DNA of 7,236 nucleotides from an uncultured Verrucomicrobiales bacterium (GTDB lineage: Bacteria; Verrucomicrobiota; Verrucomicrobiia; Verrucomicrobiales; Akkermansiaceae). The translations under genes and the position numbers were made by a program. The notes beneath the pieces were generated by a model. That model was given only the letters and a program-made list of their open reading frames with translations, ran no database searches and was not told the origin of the DNA. The stretch covers positions 1 through 7,236 of the forward strand of contig CALLBE010000195.1 in assembly GCA_938001985.1 (NCBI GenBank), in the 5' to 3' direction. Positions 1 through 5,940 of this stretch are shown in pieces (within the stretch, counting starts at the first letter, position 1; each line of letters opens with the position of its first letter).

Positions 1-13
1 AAATCTAAGGTTA

Positions 14-1162
14 ATGAACGCTCAAGATAAGAAACGAATTGGTGTTTTAGGTGGCGGCCAACTGGGTCGTATGTTGTCCATGGAGTCACGCCGCATGGGG
101 TCTGAGATCACCCAATGGACAGGTGGCGAGAACTCTGGAGCGGCCAATATGGCTTCTGATGTTTTGTTGAATGCATTTGATGACCAAGCTGGCCTTGAGG
201 CTTTTTTACAAGCAAGTGATGTCGCAACTGTAGAGTTTGAGAACATCCCAACTCAGCTCTTAGAAAGCATTGCCGAGCACATCCCCACCTACCCTGATGC
301 CAAGGCCGTTGGCATTTGTCAGAACCGTGACCATGAAAAAACATTCTTCAAGTCTCATGGCATTCCAACAACGCCTTTCAGAGTCGCAACGACGGAAGCC
401 GAATTAGCCGCTGCTTTTGAGGCAATTCCAGGAGATGTCATCATCAAAACACTTCAATTTGGCTACGATGGCAAAGGTCAGTTGTCAGTATCGCAGGACG
501 AAAAAACTGAAGTGAAAAAAATCTGGGCTGAGTTTCAAGGGGCGCGCGTGATTGTTGAGAAAAGAATTCAACTTCAGGGAGAGCTCTCCGTCATGATTGC
601 ACGAGGCGCTGATGGCGAGTGCATCACTTACGACCCTGCTGAGAACATCCACAAGGACCATATTCTCGACCTTTCTATCGTTCCGGCTCGATTTAGCCCC
701 GAGATTCTAGCGCAAGCGCAGGAAATCGGCAAAAAAATAGCCACCGCTTTGGAATACGTTGGCGTTCTTGGCGTTGAGTTCTTCATTGATGAGAACCAAT
801 CCATCCTAGTTAACGAGATGGCCTGCCGTCCTCACAATTCAGGTCACCACACCCTAGACGCTTGTGAAACCTCACAATTTGAACAACAGGCAAGAGTAGT
901 TAATCACCAACCTCTGGGCAGTCCGGCGCTTCTCAAGCCTGTAGTCATGTGGAACTTATTAGGAGATCTATGGCCAAGCAGCTCTCAAGAGCCTGATTGG
1001 ACCCCTGTTCTCTCAACACCAGGTGCCACTCTACATCTCTACGGTAAGACCTCAGCTAAGAAAAAGCGTAAAATGGGTCACGTCACCTTTGTGGCTGACT
1101 CCGTAGAAGAAGCTTTATCAAAAGCCGAGCATTGCCGTCAGGCCATGAATTGGTCGGCCTAA
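14..1162 (+). CDS. purK: N5-carboxyaminoimidazole ribonucleotide synthase (PurK)
   Basis: This 382-residue cytoplasmic ATP-grasp enzyme of de novo purine synthesis uses ATP and bicarbonate to carboxylate AIR to N5-CAIR, the substrate of PurE. The sequence shows the N-terminal Rossmann-like motif GVLGGGQLGRML (residues 10-21), the ENIP motif (76-79), the Q-N-R-D-H-E-K segment (103-109), the glycine-rich ATP-grasp loop KTLQFGYDGKGQ (145-156), the NEMACRPHNSGHHT signature (267-280) and the C-terminal RKMGHVT motif (352-358). The length is normal for the family. The ATG at 14 follows TAAGG at 6-10 and the motif starts ten residues in, so the start fits. Stop codons in another frame at 6-8 and 12-14 are where an upstream gene, perhaps purE, could end; that is inference. 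One oddity is Cys271, where I would expect proline in the APRPHNSGH motif. Confidence 0.96.
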   Translation: MNAQDKKRIGVLGGGQLGRMLSMESRRMGSEITQWTGGENSGAANMASDVLLNAFDDQAGLEAFLQASDVATVEFENIPTQLLESIAEHIPTYPDAKAVGICQNRDHEKTFFKSHGIPTTPFRVATTEAELAAAFEAIPGDVIIKTLQFGYDGKGQLSVSQDEKTEVKKIWAEFQGARVIVEKRIQLQGELSVMIARGADGECITYDPAENIHKDHILDLSIVPARFSPEILAQAQEIGKKIATALEYVGVLGVEFFIDENQSILVNEMACRPHNSGHHTLDACETSQFEQQARVVNHQPLGSPALLKPVVMWNLLGDLWPSSSQEPDWTPVLSTPGATLHLYGKTSAKKKRKMGHVTFVADSVEEALSKAEHCRQAMNWSA

Positions 1163-1183
1163 TAGTAATAGGCTATAGCCTAT
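1160..1183 (+). other. Four tandem in-frame stop codons running into a 16-bp perfect palindrome
   Basis: purK ends in TAA-TAG-TAA-TAG, four consecutive stops in its own frame at 1160-1171. Overlapping these, bases 1168-1183 (ATAGGCTATAGCCTAT) equal their own reverse complement. The palindrome could form a short hairpin in the mRNA tail or be a protein-binding site. No U-tract follows it, so it is not itself a convincing terminator. Confidence 0.6.
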
Positions 1184-1270
1184 ACCCTAATGGCTTAACG
1201 ACTGGCTCAGACTAAAAAGTAAAAGCCAGAGACCAAAAGCTAAAAGCACACAAAAGGTTTAATCGCAATC
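1184..1270. other. Gene-free tail between purK and its terminator
   Basis: This short spacer is A-rich on the plus strand, with several copies of AAAAG and AAAGC-like words around 1214-1257. I see no open reading frame, promoter or RNA gene in it. It is probably just the 3' untranslated part of the purK transcript. Confidence 0.5.
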
Positions 1271-1329
1271 AGCCGGGCTTATCGAATTAGATATCTAATC
1301 GTTACGATAAGAGCTCGGCTGCATTTTTT
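1271..1329 (+). terminator. Intrinsic terminator of purK with nested palindrome
   Basis: The outer stem pairs AGCCG (1271-1275) with CGGCT (1316-1320). A second block pairs CTTATCG (1278-1284) with CGATAAG (1305-1311), separated from the first by a small asymmetric internal loop (GG against AGCT). Six T residues follow at 1324-1329, as expected for plus-strand termination. The apical region contains a perfect 14-bp palindrome, ATTAGATATCTAAT (1286-1299), so the hairpin is extended. The stem covers the last codons and stop of the convergent permease gene. I see no U-tract on the other side, so it looks unidirectional. Confidence 0.8.
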
Positions 1330-2543
1330 CTATAAAGGACAACCACGGGAAGCAACACTGCAATAAAAGCACCAACCACGGCGCCTCCCAGTTGCCAGAA
1401 CAAATCAGAACTTGGATAGCTCAAGGTCAAACTAAGTCCCAAAGAAGCCTGAAGTGTTGAATACGCTATCAACAGCCCTCCATAAGCCAACGCGACTCCT
1501 AAGATTAGCCCCAAGAGCACGCGACCGCCAACGTTCATGATTTGGAGTTTTAATAGATCGTAAAAACTCCCCCCCAAACTCCTAGCAATCACATATTCTC
1601 GGCGATGCGTGTAAGTGATGACGATCATCAAGGTCGACAAGGTAATATTCACCACAATAGCCAGCCCCCAAGAAACGGCCGTGAATAAGTTCAAGACAGG
1701 CTGAATGAAGGAATGAATCAACTTAAAGATCTCTTCTAATGGAGACGCAACCGTCGTGGCTGTCTCTTTTGCTAATTTATCCATTAACCAAAGACGACTC
1801 CCTGGGGATTTAAGCTGAATTAATATCGCAGTAACTTCGTCGGAAGCTTTTTTAGTTGGTTTGGATTTTATCGGCTTAAACACCGAGTGAGTCTTGATTT
1901 CTTGTTGGTGAACCGCCCAGACAGACGCTTGATCCACAAAAATGCCCTTATCTTGACTGGTGTGTGATGGCGCCGCTATTCCCACCACTTGATAAGAAAA
2001 CTGATCGTGAGTCGCTTCGCTTTGATTGAAATCAATCCCATGTTTCCCTTGAAAAGTATCGCCTATTGAAAGCTGAAGCTTCTGAGCCACTGTGGAACCT
2101 AAAACCGCTTCAAACGAACGCTCAAACAAGCGCCCTTCTTTTAACTTCATCAATGGTTCTGATGCATTCAGCCCCTTGAGTTTGAAAAAATCCTGAGTTG
2201 TCCCTATGATCCTGAACCCCTTTAAATTATCTCCGAGTGAGATCGGCACCGCCAACTCAACACTGGGGTTATTCGCTACCACCTTCAGGTGAGTTTTAGG
2301 GATATTACCCGTTGGCTTGTCGAGATGGTAAATCGAGCTCAAGACACTCTGTAAAGGACTGCCATGAGCCCCCATGATCAAGTCACAATACGCCGCCTCC
2401 TTCTTCAGCGCATGATTCAAGTCCTTGCCCACCACATTGACCGCAATCATTAAGGCGATCGCCAGAGCAAATGTCACCGAAGTTGCTGTTAAAAAAAGCG
2501 GACGACTCAATAACTGTCGCCAAGCAATGGAGGAAAGGTTCAT
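1302..2543 (-). CDS. FtsX/MacB-type ABC transporter permease
   Basis: This 413-residue inner-membrane protein has the architecture of the MacB/LolC/FtsX permease superfamily. Its N-terminus is MNLSSIAWRQLLSRPLF, followed by TM1 (about 16-37), a large extracytoplasmic MacB-like domain (about 40-275), and three C-terminal helices (about 284-310, 339-361 and 384-404). The cytoplasmic loop HRREYVIARSLGGS (313-326) matches the conserved coupling region that contacts the ATPase. The stretch CDLIMGAHGSPLQSVLSS, then YHLDKPTGNIP (about 53-82), is typical of a permease subgroup often encoded beside an ABC ATPase. No ATPase gene is adjacent here, so the partner must lie elsewhere. The substrate is unknown. 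The gene starts 5 bases after the oxyR-like stop and has no Shine-Dalgarno sequence, which suggests translational coupling. Its stop codon lies inside the purK terminator. Confidence 0.9.
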   Translation of the reverse strand: MNLSSIAWRQLLSRPLFLTATSVTFALAIALMIAVNVVGKDLNHALKKEAAYCDLIMGAHGSPLQSVLSSIYHLDKPTGNIPKTHLKVVANNPSVELAVPISLGDNLKGFRIIGTTQDFFKLKGLNASEPLMKLKEGRLFERSFEAVLGSTVAQKLQLSIGDTFQGKHGIDFNQSEATHDQFSYQVVGIAAPSHTSQDKGIFVDQASVWAVHQQEIKTHSVFKPIKSKPTKKASDEVTAILIQLKSPGSRLWLMDKLAKETATTVASPLEEIFKLIHSFIQPVLNLFTAVSWGLAIVVNITLSTLMIVITYTHRREYVIARSLGGSFYDLLKLQIMNVGGRVLLGLILGVALAYGGLLIAYSTLQASLGLSLTLSYPSSDLFWQLGGAVVGAFIAVLLPVVVLYRKNAAELLS

Positions 2544-2548
2544 TTAGA

Positions 2549-3442
2549 TTAGCGAATAAAACTGATCAAAGCCTGAGAATTGGAAGGGAGTTGCGTGTTC
2601 TTTCTTTTGAGTAAGGAAATTTCACGTTTGGCCTCTTCATTTCTGATTTTTTTGAATAAAATCTTATCACGACAATTCTCTGAAACCGCCAGCTTCGGCA
2701 CGATACAAACGCCCATACCCTCCTCCACCATGCAGAGAGCTGTATTCAACTGCTCGCATTGGAATTTCACCTCTTCAGGACGCATTTTACAAACCGCCAA
2801 ACTCTGAGAACGCAAGCAATGCCCTTCATTTAAATGAATGAAATGCTGACTTTCAATGTCACGAAGATCAACGTCCTCAAGAGTCAAATCCACTCCAATC
2901 TTCGAATCTTTAGACTCCTTAGGAACCGCCAACAATAGAGGTTCATAAAAAAGCACTTCTTTCTCTAAACCATATTTCGACAACACCTCATCAGACACAT
3001 CACTCAAAATAGCAAAATCAATGTCAGCAATGACCAAGGCGTTCACCAAATCCATGGTGCGTTTTTCTTGGATAATGAAATCAACCGAATCATGTCGCTC
3101 GGTGTAGGGCTTTAACAACTTAGGGATCAAATAAGGCGCCATGGTTGGAATCACGCCAAACTGTATTACGCCTGAATTGATATTTTTACGACGCTCGAAC
3201 TCTAAGGATAAACCCTTTTGTTCATTCAAAATACGCTCAGCATAAGGCAAAAACACCTTACCCGCTGAAGTCAACTCAACCCCACGAGAGCGACGAATCA
3301 AGAGTTGCTCCCCTACTTTCTCCTCTAATTTTTGAATCTGCTGACTGATGGCTGATTGGCTCACCTTTAATTTATCAGCTGCTGAAGAGATTGAACGCGT
3401 CTGCAGAACTTCTACAAAGACCTTAAGTTGTCTATCTTCCAT
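2549..3442 (-). CDS. oxyR: OxyR-type LysR-family transcriptional regulator
   Basis: This is a full-length LysR regulator of 297 residues, close to the 305 of E. coli OxyR. Numbering from a GTG one codon earlier at 3445, the winged-helix DNA-binding domain covers about 4-62 with the recognition region SSAADKLKVSQSAISQQIQKLEE. The effector domain begins near 90 (VIQFGVIPTMAPYLIP). The segment LNEGHCLRSQSLAVC (205-219) matches the OxyR redox loop: Cys210 and Cys219 are nine residues apart, the spacing of the disulfide-forming Cys199 and Cys208 of E. coli OxyR. Peroxide sensing is therefore likely, though inferred. Four further cysteines lie between 230 and 258. ATG 3442 is preferred because GGAA at 3454-3451 is 8 bases away; GTG 3445 is also possible. 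The gene is followed after 5 bases by the permease and preceded by rpe at 63 bases. Confidence 0.88.
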   Translation of the reverse strand: MEDRQLKVFVEVLQTRSISSAADKLKVSQSAISQQIQKLEEKVGEQLLIRRSRGVELTSAGKVFLPYAERILNEQKGLSLEFERRKNINSGVIQFGVIPTMAPYLIPKLLKPYTERHDSVDFIIQEKRTMDLVNALVIADIDFAILSDVSDEVLSKYGLEKEVLFYEPLLLAVPKESKDSKIGVDLTLEDVDLRDIESQHFIHLNEGHCLRSQSLAVCKMRPEEVKFQCEQLNTALCMVEEGMGVCIVPKLAVSENCRDKILFKKIRNEEAKREISLLKRKNTQLPSNSQALISFIR

Positions 3443-3476
3443 CACACTGTTTCCAACGACCGTTCATGATTCGATT

Positions 3477-3492
3477 GTCTAAATATTTACAC
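3477..3492. promoter_or_regulatory. Imperfect palindrome upstream of oxyR, candidate operator
   Basis: Bases 3477-3492 (GTCTAAATATTTACAC) form a palindrome GTnTAAATATTTAnAC that is symmetric except at one base pair. It lies in the 63-base gap between rpe and oxyR, about 35-50 bases before the oxyR start. LysR regulators commonly autoregulate from such dyads, so this is a plausible operator. The region is AT-rich, so chance cannot be excluded. Confidence 0.35.
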
Positions 3493-3505
3493 ACCAGCGC
3501 TCAAA

Positions 3506-4174
3506 CTAGCCCAATCTAATCTCCTCAATCGCCTGTGCCATGTCCGGAGCTTTGAAGGTGGTCGAGCCGGCAACAATCGCGTTGGCTCCTGCTTCATAAA
3601 GTTGAGCCACATTGGCCGGACCAGCCCCTCCATCAACCTCGATATGATAGTTTAAATTATTCTGCTCACGATAATCACGAGCCTTCGCAATCTTAGGCAA
3701 GACCTCAGGCATGAACTTTTGCCCACCAAAGCCAGGATAAACCGTCATACAGAGCAACAAATCCACTTGATCCAACCACGGTTTAGCAGCCTCCAATGGC
3801 GTGTCCGGATTGATAACAATACCGGTTTTTGCCCCACCCGCTCGAATCATCTCTAAAGACTTCGCCATGTCATGCTCGGCCTCCACGTGAACAGAAATCA
3901 GATCTGCACCTGCTTTTAGAAAAGCAGGGATATACTGATCTGGATGACTCAACATGAGGTGCACATCAAAGAAAATGTCATTATTTTCATGCAACTGAGC
4001 CACCACATCAGGACCAAAGGAAACATTCGGCACAAAATGACCATCCATAATATCGAGATGCAACCAATCCGCCTTCGCATTGATCGCACGCGACACCTCA
4101 TCCCCTAATTTGGTGAAATCAGCAGCTAAAAGAGACGGCGCAATGATTCGGTCATTTTTAGTAAATTTTTTCAT
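3506..4174 (-). CDS. rpe: Ribulose-phosphate 3-epimerase
   Basis: This 222-residue cytoplasmic TIM-barrel enzyme interconverts D-ribulose 5-phosphate and D-xylulose 5-phosphate in the pentose phosphate pathway or Calvin cycle. The sequence shows IAPSLLAADF (11-20), the metal-binding pair in HLDIMDGHFVPN (His39 and Asp41, with Asp44 nearby), His72 in VHLMLSHP, the loop MTVYPGFGGQKF (143-154), the catalytic and metal-binding Asp181 in IEVDGG, and the phosphate-binding AGSTTF (202-207). All expected residues are present and the length is typical. The ATG at 4174 is preceded by a run of seven A/T bases and no Shine-Dalgarno motif, but the SLLAADF motif fixes the start within a few residues. It lies between the small membrane gene (51 bases upstream) and oxyR (63 bases downstream), all on one strand. 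Confidence 0.97.
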   Translation of the reverse strand: MKKFTKNDRIIAPSLLAADFTKLGDEVSRAINAKADWLHLDIMDGHFVPNVSFGPDVVAQLHENNDIFFDVHLMLSHPDQYIPAFLKAGADLISVHVEAEHDMAKSLEMIRAGGAKTGIVINPDTPLEAAKPWLDQVDLLLCMTVYPGFGGQKFMPEVLPKIAKARDYREQNNLNYHIEVDGGAGPANVAQLYEAGANAIVAGSTTFKAPDMAQAIEEIRLG

Positions 4175-4225
4175 AAAAAAAGGCTACTGAATGAAGCGGG
4201 TATTTTTCCAGATAAATCTTAAAAA

Positions 4226-4453
4226 CTAATTCACCGCCACTCCAAAGACATAGGAACCTCCAAAAAGAAAGAGGACGAAAACCACCACCCCTATCAAAGA
4301 CGTCACAACATCATTGACACAGCCCTCACTCCCCCAATCTAACTCCACTCTGCCAAAAGTAACAATTCTTACAAAAACATGACCAATAAAGCCAAAAATA
4401 GTCAGGAAAATATATTCCATAAAAAATTGTACTAAAATATCTACAAGGGACAT
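4226..4453 (-). CDS. Small two-helix membrane protein of unknown function
   Basis: I do not recognise a characterised family for this 75-residue protein. It has two hydrophobic segments (about 5-30 and 49-72). They are joined by a polar linker containing RIVTFGRVELDWGSEG, where the R-x-x-T-x-G-R pattern resembles the loop of other small uncharacterised membrane proteins. A charged linker between two clean transmembrane segments argues for a real gene rather than a chance frame. It starts with ATG at 4453 and has no Shine-Dalgarno sequence on its own strand. Its position at the head of the rpe-oxyR-permease run and divergent from hmp means it may share regulation with either side. Its function cannot be stated from the sequence. 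Confidence 0.62.
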   Translation of the reverse strand: MSLVDILVQFFMEYIFLTIFGFIGHVFVRIVTFGRVELDWGSEGCVNDVVTSLIGVVVFVLFLFGGSYVFGVAVN

Positions 4454-4487
4454 GAGTTATAAAAGATAAGGAGGTAGAATTAACATA

Positions 4488-4504
4488 AACAGCATTCAGC
4501 TGTT
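4488..4504. other. Six-base-pair hairpin in the divergent region
   Basis: AACAGC (4488-4493) and GCTGTT (4499-4504) are perfect inverted arms around a five-base loop. A run of six T residues begins eight bases later at 4512, too far for a classical intrinsic terminator. It may instead be a protein-binding dyad. Confidence 0.4.
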
Positions 4505-4506
4505 GT

Positions 4507-4531
4507 CTCTCTTTTTTATAAAAAAGAAGAG
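4507..4531. repeat. AT-rich inverted repeat with 16-bp perfect palindromic core
   Basis: Bases 4511-4526 (CTTTTTTATAAAAAAG) are a perfect palindrome. CTCT (4507-4510) and AGAG (4528-4531) extend the pairing across a single unpaired A at 4527. In RNA from either strand this would be a long A/U stem with little loop. It could act as a bidirectional terminator element or a DNA-level operator. Confidence 0.5.
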
Positions 4532-4619
4532 CTATTATTTATTACTACTCTGATAAAATTAAGAGATCACTTCAACTTCATTATCATCAGTTCAAGCACA
4601 ACAAATTAACAAAAAAATA

Positions 4620-4648
4620 AAGACACCAACAATTCAAGCAATTAAAAT
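4620..4648 (+). promoter_or_regulatory. Candidate sigma-70-like promoter for hmp
   Basis: AAGACA (4620-4625) and TAAAAT (4643-4648) are separated by 17 bases and match four of six and five of six consensus positions. The inferred transcript would start near 4655 and have a leader of about 43 bases. The -10-like hexamer lies inside the first copy of the 18-base repeat. A second possible pair is TTTAAA (4654-4659) with TAAAAT (4677-4682), also 17 bases apart. Such matches are easy to find in AT-rich DNA. Confidence 0.3.
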
Positions 4649-4693
4649 ACCAATTTAAACCTTTACAATAAGCACTTAAAATACCAATTTAAA
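4642..4693. repeat. Exact 18-base direct repeat, two copies, upstream of hmp
   Basis: TTAAAATACCAATTTAAA occurs at 4642-4659 and again, identically, at 4676-4693, a 34-base period. Each copy is an imperfect dyad (TTAAA and TTTAA arms around a centre near ACC), which suits a dimeric regulator. The second copy ends 4 bases before the hmp ATG, so a protein bound there would block transcription or translation initiation. It does not match the enterobacterial NsrR site as I remember it, and I cannot name the regulator. Confidence 0.7.
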
Positions 4694-4697
4694 AAAG

Positions 4698-5933
4698 ATG
4701 AGTGCAACCCTATCAAACCAAACTATAGAAACCGTTAAAGCTACCATCCCGTTTCTCATGCAAAACGGGGTTAAGTTGACTGAACTTTTTTACAAACGCC
4801 TCTTCGAGGCCAACCCTGAAGTCGGCGAGTTTTTTAACCGTTCCAACCAAGACTCAGGAACTCAACAACGAGCATTGGGAGGCGCGATCTGCGCGTTTGC
4901 TCAAAATATCGAAACCCCAGAAAACTTAGCTGAAGCCATCAGCAAGATTTCAAACAAACACGCTTCCCTTGGGATTCAACCCGATCACTACCCTATTGTT
5001 GGTAAACACCTCTTGGGCGCAATTGATGAAATGCTCAACCCGGCTCCTCAAGAAATCCTAGACGCTTGGGCAGAGGCTTATGGGTTTTTAGCAGGTGTCA
5101 TGATTGGTGCTGAAAAGAACCTTTATGAAGATCAACAGAATGCTGAAGGTGGCTGGAATGGCTTCAAAAAATTAGAAGTCTTCAATCGTGAGACAGAAAG
5201 TGAAGTGATCAGCTCCTTTTATTTAAAGACAACAGACGGCTCACCGCTCCCTCCGTTCAAGCCTGGTCAGTACTTAACGGTGCGCGTTCCAGATGGCGAA
5301 GGATCAACCACGATGCGCAACTATTCGCTCTCAGGTTCAAACGAATCTGATTTCTACCGTATTTCGGTCAAACGCGAAGACGCCAGAGATAGTGCTACGC
5401 CTAAAGGGTACGTCTCCAACTATCTCCACCATAATGTTAAAGTGGGTGATTTATTAGAAATTGGGCCACCTTGCGGGGACTTCTTCTTACAAGAACACTC
5501 AAAAGACCAGCCCCTCTTATTCATCTCCGGCGGAGTCGGCTTAACGCCTCTACTCTCGATGCTTCATAGCAGTAAAGAGCACAATGCCACCTTTATTCAT
5601 TGTGCCATTAATGGAAAACTCCATGCGCTACGTCACGAGGTGGAATCAATCGTGGAAGGTAGAGATAACCTCACCACTCATTTCAAATACAGTGATCCCA
5701 GCCCTGAGGACATCTTAGAACACCACTATCACAGTAAAGGTTACATCTCGGCAGAGTTCCTAGCGGATTATGTAACGCCAGAAACTGCGGTCTACTTCTG
5801 TGGTCCAAAAATCATGATGATATCCATCTATCAAGCTTTAAAATCAATGAACCATCCAAAAGAGCTCACTCACTTTGAGTTCTTTGGCCCTCAAGAAGAC
5901 TTGGAAATCATAGAGGAAAGACAAGTGCTTTAG
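4698..5933 (+). CDS. hmp: Flavohemoglobin, nitric oxide dioxygenase (Hmp)
   Basis: This 411-residue cytoplasmic flavohemoglobin uses NAD(P)H and O2 to convert nitric oxide to nitrate. Its globin domain (about 1-140) aligns well with E. coli Hmp: Tyr32 (B10), Phe46 (CD1), Gln56 (E7), proximal His88 (F8), and Tyr98 and Glu139 of the proximal pocket are all present. The FAD domain (about 155-262) contains RNYSLS (207-212) and GYVSNYLH (237-244). The NAD domain has ISGGVGLTPLLSML (276-289), FCGP (367-370) and the terminal FEFFGP (393-398). The last dozen residues extend slightly past the usual end. There is no Shine-Dalgarno sequence before ATG 4698, but the N-terminus matches the family. The HPP gene follows after 7 bases. 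Two direct repeats immediately upstream suggest regulation. Confidence 0.97.
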   Translation: MSATLSNQTIETVKATIPFLMQNGVKLTELFYKRLFEANPEVGEFFNRSNQDSGTQQRALGGAICAFAQNIETPENLAEAISKISNKHASLGIQPDHYPIVGKHLLGAIDEMLNPAPQEILDAWAEAYGFLAGVMIGAEKNLYEDQQNAEGGWNGFKKLEVFNRETESEVISSFYLKTTDGSPLPPFKPGQYLTVRVPDGEGSTTMRNYSLSGSNESDFYRISVKREDARDSATPKGYVSNYLHHNVKVGDLLEIGPPCGDFFLQEHSKDQPLLFISGGVGLTPLLSMLHSSKEHNATFIHCAINGKLHALRHEVESIVEGRDNLTTHFKYSDPSPEDILEHHYHSKGYISAEFLADYVTPETAVYFCGPKIMMISIYQALKSMNHPKELTHFEFFGPQEDLEIIEERQVL

Positions 5934-5940
5934 GCCAGTG

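Larger units (their letters stand above)
4454..4697. promoter_or_regulatory. AT-rich divergent intergenic region between the small membrane gene and hmp
   Basis: This 244-base gap holds no convincing open reading frame. On its left it has AAGGAGG (4468-4474), a strong Shine-Dalgarno match on the plus strand that is not followed by a useful start codon, and two hairpins. On its right it has an 18-base direct repeat just before hmp. It must contain the hmp promoter and probably a promoter for the minus-strand run. It is clearly richer in A and T than the flanking genes. Confidence 0.7.

Noticed and set aside
22..344. Two minus-strand open frames inside the start of purK (22-246 and 108-344)
   Set aside because: They lie wholly within a strongly supported purK on the other strand and their translations show no family features.
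2580..2807. Plus-strand 75-codon frame opposite oxyR
   Set aside because: It is antisense to the conserved OxyR effector domain and its product resembles no protein family I know.
4642..4693. CRISPR-like or attachment-site interpretation of the two 18-base repeats
   Set aside because: There are only two copies with a 16-base AT-rich spacer, no cas, integrase or tRNA gene nearby, and the position at a start codon fits a regulatory site better.
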